The notes under the pieces: model-generated
The model's database searches: none
The model's input: the letters and a program-made list of their open reading frames with translations, nothing else
What the model was told of the DNA's origin: nothing
Assembly (NCBI RefSeq): GCF_014489615.1
Contig: NZ_CP060825.1
Location: 4,598,501-4,662,500 of the forward strand
Origin: Streptomyces genisteinicus
GTDB taxonomy: Bacteria; Actinomycetota; Actinomycetes; Streptomycetales; Streptomycetaceae
Length of the DNA stretch: 64,000 bases
Direction of reading: 5' to 3'
Translations under genes and position numbers: made by a program
Shown: piece after piece, positions 50,836 through 58,709 of the stretch
Position numbering within the stretch: the first letter of the stretch is position 1
Layout of the letters: every line of letters starts with the position of its first letter

Positions 50836-51435
50836 TTGCGCCACCGCTCGACGAAGGACCAAGGGCAGGCATTCCCCATCTACGTGGTGATGGTGGGGGG
50901 CCTGCTCTTCCTCGCGTTCGCGTTCTTCGCAGTCGGACAGGCGTCGGCGACCCGGAACACGGCACAGGGCGCGGCGGACGCCGCGGCGCTGGCGGCCGCC
51001 CAGGACGCCCGCGCGAAGCTCACCGCCGAATGGCTCGACGCCCTCCAGGACCCGACGGCGTGGCTGGACATCTTCAACGGCTACGCGCCGATCACCCCCT
51101 CCTGCGGGGTGGCCGCCCAGTTCGCGGCCAAGAACGGGGCGGTCCTCGACGGAGCGCCGGGATGCAGCGCCGAACCCGGCCGCAGCGGACTGACCTTCAG
51201 CGTCGGCGTCCGGACCCAGAAGCCGGTCGGCGACTCGGTCATCCCGGGCACCGAGGCCAAGTTCGGCACGGCCGACGCCAAAGCCGCCGTCAGGCCGCTG
51301 TGCGAGTTCGAGCTTCCCGACGACCTCGATCTTCTTCCGGTGCTCACGTGCGACACCGGCAGCTGGGATCTCGAGGACAGCCTGACGGACCTTCCCGACG
51401 CGAAGGACCTCTTCGCCGTCCAACTGGTCGATTGA
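50836..51435 (+). CDS. TadG/TadE-like pilus protein
   Basis: About 199-residue protein from TTG 50836. The N-terminal DQGQAFPIYVVMVGGLLFLAFAFFAVGQAS is a TadG-type signal and membrane helix, followed by RNTAQGAADAAALAAAQDAR, the diagnostic helical stretch of TadG/Flp-pilus proteins. The extracellular domain has paired cysteines (SCGVA, GCSAE, LCEFEL, TCDTG). No ATG or GTG is available near the start, so TTG is the best choice, though no ribosome site is obvious; coupling to flp is likely. Confidence 0.8.
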   Translation: MRHRSTKDQGQAFPIYVVMVGGLLFLAFAFFAVGQASATRNTAQGAADAAALAAAQDARAKLTAEWLDALQDPTAWLDIFNGYAPITPSCGVAAQFAAKNGAVLDGAPGCSAEPGRSGLTFSVGVRTQKPVGDSVIPGTEAKFGTADAKAAVRPLCEFELPDDLDLLPVLTCDTGSWDLEDSLTDLPDAKDLFAVQLVD

Positions 51436-51464
51436 CAGCGAACACGAGAGAAGGAATTCCACAC

Positions 51465-52061
51465 ATGAGCATTCGGCGTGTCCTGAAGGCCCGCAGAGGG
51501 GCGGCGGCGGTGGTGACGGCCGCTGGGCTCGTCCTCGCCCTGGCCGGTTGCGGCGGCGACGAAGGCAAGCAGGACGACCAGGACAAGTCAAGCTCGTCCA
51601 GCAAGCCCGCGGAGAAGGAGAAGGAGGGGTCGGCCGGGTCGTCCGCCCAGCCGGACCCGGAGCAGGTGATCGCCACGGTCAAGGGCCGTGACGGCATGGT
51701 CCTGATGATCAACTCGGTCGAGCGCGACAGCGGCGGCTTCGTCACGGTCAACGGCCAGGTGGAGAACACCGGCAGTGCCGCCTACTACGCCACGACGGAG
51801 TGGCGCGGCACCGAGGAGGAGCTGCGCGGGGGAGGCCAGTCCGTCGGTGGCGCGACGCTGGTCGACAAGGTGGGAAAGAAGCGCTACTACGTGTTGCGCG
51901 ACACGGACGGCCGCTGCCTGTGCACGTCGGGCTTCACCCAGGTGGACGCGGGCAAGAAGCTTCCGATCTTCATGCAGTTCCCGGCGCCCCCGGAGTCGAC
52001 GACCCAAGTCGACTTCCAGCTGCCGTCCTTCCCGAACACCACCCTTGAGATCACGGGGTGA
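51465..52061 (+). CDS. Lipoprotein in the flp operon
   Basis: 198-residue lipoprotein with lipobox LALAGC and mature CGGDEGK followed by a Ser/Lys/Glu-rich linker to about residue 55. The domain includes VATVKGRDGMVLMI-like and VTVNGQVENTGSAAYY segments, beta-rich and similar to small Streptomyces surface domains, with a RCLCTSG motif near residue 148. It starts 29 nt after the TadG-like gene and overlaps the OmpA gene by 4 nt. Role in the pilus unknown. Confidence 0.8.
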   Translation: MSIRRVLKARRGAAAVVTAAGLVLALAGCGGDEGKQDDQDKSSSSSKPAEKEKEGSAGSSAQPDPEQVIATVKGRDGMVLMINSVERDSGGFVTVNGQVENTGSAAYYATTEWRGTEEELRGGGQSVGGATLVDKVGKKRYYVLRDTDGRCLCTSGFTQVDAGKKLPIFMQFPAPPESTTQVDFQLPSFPNTTLEITG

Positions 52062-52720
52062 CGGACGCCATGACACGTTCACGCACCCGCAGAACGCCGG
52101 CTCGCGTCACCGCGTCCGTCGTCACGGCCGCGGCGGTCGTGGCGGCGGTACAGGTGCTCTCCGCACCGGCCCGCGCCGACGAGAAGCCCAGCGTCCCGCC
52201 GGGCACGGAGGCATCCGCCGAGCCGCCTGTCCAGGTGGACGCGAACGCGCCCGGACTCAAGATGGTCGACGGCGCCACCCTCGCCCCCGCCAAGGTCCTC
52301 GACATCAAGTCCGTGATCGAGTCCGAAGGCGGCGAGGAGCGCCGCGAGGACACCAACTCGGACGTGAAGTACGCGCTCCAGGCCGAGGTGCTCTTCGGCA
52401 AGGACAGCGCACGGCTCAGCCCCGCCGCCAACGGCCGCATCCAGGCCATCGCCGCCGAGATCACGAAGGAGAACGCGAAGAAGGTCCGCATCTTCGGGTT
52501 CACCGACGACCTCGGGTCCTCGGCCCACGGCGACGTGCTGTCCAAGCAGCGGGCCGACGCCGTGCACTCGGTGCTGGCGAAGGCGCTGAGCGACGCCGGG
52601 ATCACCTACGAGGTCCGCGGCTACGGCGAGCAGTTCCCCATCGCCGACAACTCGAACGAAGAGGGCCGCAAGAAGAACCGCCGCGTGGAGGTCTCGTACC
52701 CGCGCGGAGCGGGCGGCTGA
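52058..52720 (+). CDS. OmpA-domain protein of the Tad locus
   Basis: 220-residue exported protein. Signal peptide (residues 1-42) and an OmpA/MotB-type peptidoglycan-binding domain at the C terminus (residues 100-218; VLFGKDSARLSPAANGRIQA, the helix with FGFTDDLGS, and VRGYGEQFPIADNSNEEGRKKNRRVEVSY). It would anchor the pilus apparatus to the cell wall. GTG 52058 overlaps the preceding stop; ATG 52070 is a possible internal start. Followed by a very strong terminator that ends the flp operon. Confidence 0.88.
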   Translation: MTDAMTRSRTRRTPARVTASVVTAAAVVAAVQVLSAPARADEKPSVPPGTEASAEPPVQVDANAPGLKMVDGATLAPAKVLDIKSVIESEGGEERREDTNSDVKYALQAEVLFGKDSARLSPAANGRIQAIAAEITKENAKKVRIFGFTDDLGSSAHGDVLSKQRADAVHSVLAKALSDAGITYEVRGYGEQFPIADNSNEEGRKKNRRVEVSYPRGAGG

Positions 52721-52733
52721 CACGTTGTTCCCC

Positions 52734-52775
52734 GCACGGCCGGGACCGCGTCCTGCGACGCGGTCCCGGCCGTGC
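52734..52775 (+). terminator. Terminator ending the flp operon
   Basis: Perfect 19-bp stem (52734-52752 with 52757-52775) and 4-nt loop, 13 nt after the OmpA gene. It isolates the following toxin gene as its own unit. Confidence 0.85.
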
Positions 52776-52841
52776 GCGCTCTACCGCGCTCGCCGGCCGT
52801 GGCCGCCGCTGCCGCGCAACGCGGCCCGTTGAGACCGGTGT

Positions 52842-52885
52842 TGGGCCCGGGGGCCCATGACGGGGAGGCCGTTCCTCCCTAGCGT
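52842..52885 (+). promoter_or_regulatory. Tad-regulon promoter 3 (7-2-7 operator plus -10)
   Basis: Operator TGGGCCC-GG-GGGCCCA (52842-52857), a perfect inverted repeat, 22 bp before TAGCGT (52880-52885). The ATG of the toxin-like gene is 7 nt after the -10, so transcription probably starts at the A of ATG (leaderless). TGACGG right after the operator serves as a -35. Confidence 0.82.
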
Positions 52886-52892
52886 GGCGAGC

Positions 52893-54524
52893 ATGTCGGT
52901 ACTGGGGGAAGCACGCAGGGTCCTGCGCCGCCGCGTGCGGCGCGGCATGCCGCGCACGGATGTGCGCCTGCTGGGTCTGCGCGGACGGCGCAGGGGGGAC
53001 CGGGGCCAGACGCCGCTCGAGTACGTCGGGCTCGGTCTGGTGGTCGTGGCGATCATCGGTTCGCTGGTGGCGACCGGTATCGGCCAGGAGCTGACGGTGA
53101 AGATCGGCGCACAGGTGTGCCGTATCACCGGCGGCGGGGACTGCGGCGACGGCGGAGGCCGCTTCGACGAGGCCCGGGACGGCAGGGACGGCGACGGCAC
53201 CGCACCCGCCGACCGCCCCGCCGGGAACGCCGGCGACCCGGGGGATCCCGGCGGCAAGTCCCCCGAACAGCTGGCCTACGAGAAGGCCCTCAAGGACCTC
53301 CGGGACGCGCAGTCCGCCGAGAAGGCCGACCAGGACAAGGCGATCCGGGCGGCGAAGGAACTGGCGAAGATCCTCGCCGACGAACTCGGCATCACCGACG
53401 CCCTCGACTGCATCACCGAGGGCGACATGGGCGCCTGCACCGAGACGCTCATCAACGTGCTGACCAGCCTCGTCGGCGGTGCGGTCGGCAAGCTGGCCGC
53501 CAAGTACGGGGCGCCGTGGAAGTGGAAGAAGGCCTACGAGCTCATCCAGAAGCTCAAGAAGCACGGCGGCGACCTGTACGACGGCCTCACCGGGCTCGTC
53601 AAGAACCGCAAGAAGGTCAAGGACGCCCAGAAGGCCCTCGACGACGCCAAGAAGAAGTACGACCCGGACAAGAAGAAACCCGACGAGAAGAAGCCGGACG
53701 ACAAGCCGACCACCTGCCCCGTCCGGCACAGCTTCCTGCCCGGCACGCCGGTCCTGCTCGCGGACGGGCGGCGAGTGGCCATCGAGCGGGTCGCGGTCGG
53801 CGAGAAGGTCGTCGCGACGGACCCCTACACCGGGCGGACCGAGGCGCGGCTCGTCGAGCAGGCGATCACCACCTACGACGACAAGCACTTCACCCGTCTG
53901 ACCGTGCGCACGGCAGGCGGTCCGTCGACGGTCACGGTCACCGACACCCACCCGTTCTGGCTGACCGACGAGGGACGCTGGAGCGACGCCGGCGACATCA
54001 CCCGCGGCAACACCCTGCGCAGCGAGCACGGTGAGCCGCTGCCGGTCACGGCGGTGTCGCGCTACACCGAACGGCAGACCACGCACGACCTGACCGTCCG
54101 CGACATCCACACCTACTACGTCGTGGCCGCGGGCAGCGGGATCCTGGTCCACAACAACGACGGGCCGGCGACGGCGCCGAAGGTCGACAACCAGGATCTG
54201 CAGAACATCATCAACTCGATGTACAAAGGGGTCGGCAACCCCAACCGTGTCGGCGACGGAAGCGCGATGGCCGCGGCCAACGCCGAGGCGCTCGGCAGCG
54301 AGGCGGTCGAGGGCAAGGACCACGTCGAGAAGGCGAAGCAGATGAGGGCCGCGCTCAACAACTTCCTCACCAAGGACGAGAAGCGGCTCAAGGGCGGCAA
54401 GAAGGTGCCGGTGGTCAGGACCGAGAAGGACATCCAGATCGCCAGGACGCTGATGCAGGCGATCGACGACGCCGTCGCCGGCACGTACAAGGGCTCCAAG
54501 AACTACCCGGGACTGGACTGCTGA
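52893..54524 (+). CDS. Flp-headed polymorphic-toxin-like protein with Hint domain
   Basis: 543-residue multidomain protein. Residues 1-38 form a basic leader ending GDRG; Gly38 is followed by QTPLEYVG with Glu at +5, a class IVb prepilin signal like the Flp pilin. Then come a hydrophobic helix (47-63), a cysteine pair C86/C94, a Gly/Asp-rich linker (95-125) and a helical region (125-275). Next is a Hint (hedgehog/intein) autoprocessing domain (285-431): CPVRHSFLPGTPVLLADG, TDTHPFW and IHTYYVVAAGSGILVHNN. The C-terminal 112 residues (432-543) are small and basic, with VGNPNRVGDG. This is the layout of a polymorphic toxin whose payload is cut free by the Hint domain. The payload activity is unknown. 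The next gene, overlapping by 1 nt, is the likely immunity gene. Confidence 0.87.
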   Translation: MSVLGEARRVLRRRVRRGMPRTDVRLLGLRGRRRGDRGQTPLEYVGLGLVVVAIIGSLVATGIGQELTVKIGAQVCRITGGGDCGDGGGRFDEARDGRDGDGTAPADRPAGNAGDPGDPGGKSPEQLAYEKALKDLRDAQSAEKADQDKAIRAAKELAKILADELGITDALDCITEGDMGACTETLINVLTSLVGGAVGKLAAKYGAPWKWKKAYELIQKLKKHGGDLYDGLTGLVKNRKKVKDAQKALDDAKKKYDPDKKKPDEKKPDDKPTTCPVRHSFLPGTPVLLADGRRVAIERVAVGEKVVATDPYTGRTEARLVEQAITTYDDKHFTRLTVRTAGGPSTVTVTDTHPFWLTDEGRWSDAGDITRGNTLRSEHGEPLPVTAVSRYTERQTTHDLTVRDIHTYYVVAAGSGILVHNNDGPATAPKVDNQDLQNIINSMYKGVGNPNRVGDGSAMAAANAEALGSEAVEGKDHVEKAKQMRAALNNFLTKDEKRLKGGKKVPVVRTEKDIQIARTLMQAIDDAVAGTYKGSKNYPGLDC

Positions 54525-54886
54525 TGACGACGACGCCCGATGTGCAGCTCGTGCGGGACCTGGTGGCGCAGGTGCCCGGCTTCGAGGAGATGTACGAGTC
54601 GCACATGTTCGACCAGGACGGTGTGCTGCCGCACGTGTTCTTCTGGGACGTCGTCCAGGAGACCGTGCGCTCCTACCTCGGCCAGGACCCCGAGGCCCCC
54701 GACTGGCGGCGCACCCTCGACTTCCTGGACGAACGCCTCGCCCTCGGGGTGAAGGAGGCCGACGCCGTCATCGTGACCTCGTTCCTCAACGACCTGCCCT
54801 TCCCCGGGGAGCCCGGCCATGACATCGTCCGCTCGCTGGGGCCGCATCTGGCTGCCGCCTTCGCCAGGATCCGCCCCGCGGGGTGA
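54524..54886 (+). CDS. Probable immunity protein for the Flp-headed toxin
   Basis: 120-residue acidic cytosolic protein with no signal peptide (MTTTPDVQLVRDLVAQVPG, a VVQETVRSYLGQ helix, TLDFLDERLALGVKEADAVIV). It resembles small DUF7674-like proteins found after polymorphic toxins, but I cannot confirm a family. The TGATG overlap with the toxin gene, single-domain size and acidic character opposite a basic toxin domain support an antitoxin role. This is inferred from context. Confidence 0.7.
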   Translation: MTTTPDVQLVRDLVAQVPGFEEMYESHMFDQDGVLPHVFFWDVVQETVRSYLGQDPEAPDWRRTLDFLDERLALGVKEADAVIVTSFLNDLPFPGEPGHDIVRSLGPHLAAAFARIRPAG

Positions 54887-54963
54887 CCGCCGCGCGGCTG
54901 TCCGGAGTACGCCGCCGCGCCGCGAGCCGTGGACCGACGCGCCGCGGCGGCACGATCCCGCCA

Positions 54964-55008
54964 TGGGTCCCCGGGCCCATGTCCCGCTGCCCGTGCGCTT
55001 GTTAGCGT
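54964..55008 (+). promoter_or_regulatory. Tad-regulon promoter 4 (7-2-7 operator plus -10)
   Basis: Operator TGGGTCC-CC-GGGCCCA (54964-54979), 23 bp before TAGCGT (55003-55008). The start should lie near 55015, giving a leader of about 26 nt with AGGAGGGG before the lipoprotein ATG at 55041. One base differs from perfect symmetry. Confidence 0.8.
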
Positions 55009-55040
55009 GCGGGGAGACCGTCGAGCAGGAGGGGAACGGC

Positions 55041-55850
55041 ATGAGCACGGGGACCCGCAGGACCGTACGGAACACCGCGCGCCGGGTGGCGCTCGCCGGC
55101 ACCGCCGTGCTGCTCGGTGCGGGTGGGATCACCGCCTGCGAGGACGGCGGCACGGGCGAGGGCGGCGGCAAGGACGCCGGGCGGCCCGCCGCGTCCGCCA
55201 CGGCCCCGGACCGGGAGGCCGCGCCCGCCGCGGAGCCCTCCGTCCCGCCCGCGGACACCGCCCCGAGCAGCGGCGAGGTCCTGACCGAGGACGGGCTCGC
55301 GAAGGCCGCCCTCGCCTCCGGCGAGGTGCCCGGGTTCGAGGTGACGCCCATGCAGGGCGGCGAGGAGCCCGGCACGGAGAAGTCCGACGACCCCGACTGC
55401 GCACCGCTCGCCGCGGTGGTCAACGGAGCCCCGCAGCCGGCCGGCTCGGCCACGGTCTACCGCACGGCCGTCGACACCCGGGAGGAGGGCGAGGAGACCC
55501 AGACCGTCGTCACCCTGATCCTCACCTCGCACCCGGACGGCGGCGCGGAGCGGGTGCTCTCCGGGCTGCGGGCCGCCGTCGGCGCGTGCGCCAAGGGTTT
55601 CACAGCCCGCGGCGGCGACGGCGTCTCCACCTACTCCGAGGTGCGGACGGTCAGCGCTCCCGCCGCGGGCGACGAGTCGATCGCCTACCAGCTGACGGGC
55701 GCGCTGGGCGGCGACAAGATCCCGCTGGTGTTCCACGTGGTGCGGCGCGGGGCCACGGTCGTCACCTTCTACACGGCGGACTTCGCCGGCCGGACGGCAC
55801 CGACCGTCCCGGACGAGCTGGTCGTCCGGCAGACCGCCAAGCTCCCGTAG
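55041..55850 (+). CDS. Lipoprotein of the Tad regulon
   Basis: 269-residue lipoprotein with lipobox GGITAC and mature CEDGGTG, then a Gly/Ala/Pro/Glu linker to about residue 75. The folded part (80-269) contains DCAPLAAVVNGAPQPAGSATV with one conserved cysteine, GACAKGFTARGGDGVSTYSEV and IAYQLTGALGGDKIPLVFHVV, giving an alpha-beta pattern like sensor-type lipoproteins of actinomycetes. It carries the regulon operator. A link to pilus function is inferred only from that. Confidence 0.82.
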   Translation: MSTGTRRTVRNTARRVALAGTAVLLGAGGITACEDGGTGEGGGKDAGRPAASATAPDREAAPAAEPSVPPADTAPSSGEVLTEDGLAKAALASGEVPGFEVTPMQGGEEPGTEKSDDPDCAPLAAVVNGAPQPAGSATVYRTAVDTREEGEETQTVVTLILTSHPDGGAERVLSGLRAAVGACAKGFTARGGDGVSTYSEVRTVSAPAAGDESIAYQLTGALGGDKIPLVFHVVRRGATVVTFYTADFAGRTAPTVPDELVVRQTAKLP

Positions 55851-55912
55851 GGCCGCGGCCGCCGTGTCGCCGCGTGCCGCCGGGACGTCACGCGCCGCGG
55901 CCCCGTCCACGG

Positions 55913-56275
55913 TCAGCCGCGGCCGCCGTCCACGGTCAGCCGCGCGCCGGGCACCAGCCCCCAGCCCGCCATCGCCCCGGCCTCCGCCTCCAGCACATGG
56001 CGGGCGCGCAGGCGGATCGCCCCGAGCCGGCCGGGGCGCATCGTGTGCACGTGCAGGACGCGCAACTCCTTGTCCAGATACGCCACATCGATGGCGAAGC
56101 GCATCCGGAAGGTGTGGACGCTGTTGCACGGGGTCAGCAGGATCGCGCCGTCGACGCCGTCCCTGCCGAGCAGCCCACGGGTCCGCGTCCGGTACGAGGC
56201 GGCGACGAGCAGCGGCACCGGCGCCTCGTGCCCGGGTATCCGCAACTCGGCCGTGCCGTCCCGCCATCCGCCCAT
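55913..56275 (-). CDS. DUF192 family protein
   Basis: 120-residue small beta-barrel protein of the DUF192 family: SYRTRTRGLLGRDGVDGAILLTPCNSVHTFRMRFAIDVAYLD-type sequence, of which ILLTPCNSVHTFRM is the signature. DUF192 genes often neighbour Tad loci. The start is ATG 56275; the real start could lie a few codons further in. Opposite strand to, and 124 nt from, the prepilin peptidase start. Function unknown. Confidence 0.83.
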   Translation of the reverse strand: MGGWRDGTAELRIPGHEAPVPLLVAASYRTRTRGLLGRDGVDGAILLTPCNSVHTFRMRFAIDVAYLDKELRVLHVHTMRPGRLGAIRLRARHVLEAEAGAMAGWGLVPGARLTVDGGRG

Positions 56276-56347
56276 GGCGCAGACCGTACTCCGCGTCTCC
56301 CGCCGGCGGGGAGTGGTCGTACGAATGGGTCCGCACCGGCCGCCGGG

Positions 56348-56392
56348 TGGGCCCCCGGACCCATGACGGAGCGGCGGGCCCCGGCCTAGGGT
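56348..56392 (+). promoter_or_regulatory. Tad-regulon promoter 5 (7-2-7 operator plus -10)
   Basis: Operator TGGGCCC-CC-GGACCCA (56348-56363), 23 bp before TAGGGT (56387-56392), with TGACGG as -35 just after it. A half-site TGGGTCC lies at 56325. Only 6 nt separate the -10 from the GTG at 56399, so the message is probably leaderless. Confidence 0.82.
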
Positions 56393-56398
56393 CCTGCC

Positions 56399-57415
56399 GT
56401 GGACGTGACGCCGATCGCCGTAGCCGCCGCCGTCTGGGGCGCCGCCACCGGGCTGCTGGTGCCCCGGGCCGCGTACCGGCTGTCCGTCGAGCCCGAGGAC
56501 GACTGGCGGGCGGCCTGCCCGCAGGGCCACCCGCTCACCGGCTCGGCGGGCGGCTGGCTCGGCCTCCCGCGCTGTGCCGCCTGCGCGTCCGGCGCCCCGT
56601 CCCAGGCGCCCCCGCGCCCCCTCGCCGCCGCCCCCGGCACGGCGGCCGCTCCCCGTCGCCCCGGCGAGCCGACACCCCTCCCCGGCGAGCCGCAGGCCGT
56701 GCCCGGCGAGCCGCGGCCCCTCCCCGGCGAGCAGGGCGGCGGCCGGCCCTCCACCGCGACTCCCGCCCACCCGGGTCCCGCCCAGCCGGGCCCTGCCCAC
56801 CCGGAACCCGGCACCCGCGCTCCCGTCGCGGAGGCGCCGACCGCCGCCGACGGGCCCCGGCGGCCCGTCCCCTACCGGGTCTCCGTCCCGGTGGCCGTGG
56901 TCACCGCGCTCGTCTGCCTGCTGCTGGGCCGGGCCACCGGACCGCGCCCGGAACTGGTGGTGTGGCTGCTCTGCGTGCCGTTCGCCGTGCTTCTGGCCCT
57001 CGTCGACCGCAACGTCCACCGGCTGCCCGACGAAGTGACCCTGCCCCTCGCCGCCGCGGCGGCGATCCTCCTCGGGGCGGCGGAGCTCGCACCCGGCGAC
57101 GGCGGCTCCTGGCCCACCGCGCTGCTCGGCGGACTCGCCCTCGGCGGGGTCTACTTCCTCCTCTTCCTGATCAACCCGAACGGCATGGGCTTCGGCGACG
57201 TCAAACTCGCCCTGGCGCTGGGCGTGGTGCTGGGCTGGTACGGCTGGACCGTGCTGTTCGCAGGGGCGTTCGCCGGGTTCCTGCTGGGCGCGGTCTACGG
57301 GGTGGGGCTGATGCTCATGCGCCGGGCGAACCGCCGGACGGCGATCCCCTTCGGTCCGTTCATGATCACGGGCGCGTTCCTGGGACTGCTCCTCGGAGCC
57401 CTCGCCGCCGCCTGA
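56399..57415 (+). CDS. A24 prepilin peptidase (TadV/CpaA-like)
   Basis: 338-residue aspartic membrane peptidase that cleaves the Flp-type prepilin signals. The A24 core carries LVDRNVHRLPDEVTLPLAAAAAILL (first catalytic Asp region) and the GMGFGDVKLALALG motif with the second catalytic Asp, with about eight transmembrane helices from residue 160 on. The N terminus keeps a reduced form of the PilD methylase region (AACPQGHPL and RCAAC), followed by a repetitive Pro-rich segment with PLPGEPQ/PGEPR blocks near 90-115. It serves the pilin, the TadE-like proteins and both Flp-headed cargo proteins. Probably leaderless; see its promoter. Confidence 0.9.
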   Translation: MDVTPIAVAAAVWGAATGLLVPRAAYRLSVEPEDDWRAACPQGHPLTGSAGGWLGLPRCAACASGAPSQAPPRPLAAAPGTAAAPRRPGEPTPLPGEPQAVPGEPRPLPGEQGGGRPSTATPAHPGPAQPGPAHPEPGTRAPVAEAPTAADGPRRPVPYRVSVPVAVVTALVCLLLGRATGPRPELVVWLLCVPFAVLLALVDRNVHRLPDEVTLPLAAAAAILLGAAELAPGDGGSWPTALLGGLALGGVYFLLFLINPNGMGFGDVKLALALGVVLGWYGWTVLFAGAFAGFLLGAVYGVGLMLMRRANRRTAIPFGPFMITGAFLGLLLGALAAA

Positions 57416-57489
57416 CCGCGAACCCGCCGACCCGGCCCGCCCCAGCCCTCCCGCCCCCGCCCGTACGCCTGCGCGTCCGGTGTCGACGG

Positions 57490-58668
57490 CTACGCGTGCG
57501 GCCCCACCGTCACCGGGCCGACGACCAGCCCGGCCCGCGCCTGCAACACCTCGCCGACCCGTTCCGCCCGGTCGGCCAGCTCGCGCCGGGCCGCCGGGGC
57601 GTCGAGCGCCGGGCCGACGGGCTCCACGGTCACGGTCACCCTGCTGCCGGAGCGCCGCTGGTGCCAGACGCCCGCGACGGTGCCGTCCACCAGCACGACC
57701 GGGTAGTTGCCCGCCTGCCCCCTTCCCAGCGCGCGGTCCCACGCGGCCCCGGGGAACAGGCGTTCCCGCGGCTGCGCGGCGATCGCGTAGGCGTCGAAGT
57801 AGGGGAGCAGCCGCACCCCGCGGTGGCCGGGGCCCTCGTCGAACGCGGTGTCGCCGGCCGCCACCCACGCGGCCCCGTCCTCGTACGTCACCTCGGTGAT
57901 CAGGCCGGCCTCCGCCTGCTCCGCGAACAACCGGGCCGCCCACGTCCTCGGCGCGGCCAGCCAGCGGGCGAACCACTGCGGTGTGGACGGGCCGTACGCG
58001 CGCAGATAGCGCGCCAGGAGCTCCGTCACCGCGGCAGGGCCCGCCAGGGGAGTGACGTCCGGGCTCGTGTAGGTCACCCGCCGGCCGCGCACCGGGCCGA
58101 AGGCGAGCACGCCCCGGTGCGCCGCCGTGTGGGTCGCCTGCCGCCAGCGGGGCCACTTGTCCTGGAACGCCTCCATCACCCGGTCCCCGGCCCAGCTCCC
58201 GGTGCGGGCGGTGATCGCGTCCGTGAGCTCGTCGACGGTGAGCGCCTCGCCGCCGCCGAGCGCGTCCCGGATCGCGTCGATCACCGCGTCGGTCTGCTCC
58301 GGGGTCATCCGCACGCCCTCCGGCATCCCCGGCGCCCCGGACGGGACGGCGGAGAGCGCGCCGGTCCACAGGGGCAGGTCGGCGGCGGGCAGCAGATGGA
58401 CCGTGCCGCGCGGACCGTACGTCTTCACCAGGGAGCGCTCCTGCCACAGCGCCGACCGCACGTCCTCGCGGGTCGTACCGCCGCCGGTGCGCAGTGCGAC
58501 GGAGAGTTCGGCGGCGGACATCACCTGGGCGTGTGCGCCGAGCATCGCGCCGACCACCCCGGCGGGTGAGCCTCCGGGGGTGTCGAGGCCCTGCCGGGCG
58601 ATCCGGCGGGCGGCGGCGGCCCGCCAGGTCACTCCGCCGGACGGGGTGCGTGCGTCACGGTTCGTCAT
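57490..58668 (-). CDS. Winged helix DNA-binding protein of the AlkZ/YcaQ (HTH_42) family
   Basis: 392-residue protein from ATG 58668 (MTNRDARTPSGG). Two or three winged-helix repeats with TPSGGVTWRAAAARRIARQGL at the start, YGPRGTVHLLPAADLPLW, VTELLARYLRAYGPSTPQWFARWLA and a C-terminal barrel-like segment with LLPYFDAYAIAAQPRERLF. Family members such as AlkZ and YcaQ are DNA glycosylases for interstrand crosslinks or bulky adducts; in streptomycetes some are self-resistance enzymes for genotoxic products. No biosynthetic cluster is adjacent. The prepilin peptidase gene converges on it. Confidence 0.85.
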   Translation of the reverse strand: MTNRDARTPSGGVTWRAAAARRIARQGLDTPGGSPAGVVGAMLGAHAQVMSAAELSVALRTGGGTTREDVRSALWQERSLVKTYGPRGTVHLLPAADLPLWTGALSAVPSGAPGMPEGVRMTPEQTDAVIDAIRDALGGGEALTVDELTDAITARTGSWAGDRVMEAFQDKWPRWRQATHTAAHRGVLAFGPVRGRRVTYTSPDVTPLAGPAAVTELLARYLRAYGPSTPQWFARWLAAPRTWAARLFAEQAEAGLITEVTYEDGAAWVAAGDTAFDEGPGHRGVRLLPYFDAYAIAAQPRERLFPGAAWDRALGRGQAGNYPVVLVDGTVAGVWHQRRSGSRVTVTVEPVGPALDAPAARRELADRAERVGEVLQARAGLVVGPVTVGPHA

Positions 58669-58709
58669 ACGGCGAGCGTAGAGAGCAATGAGGACAGTTC
58701 CCGTCCTCA

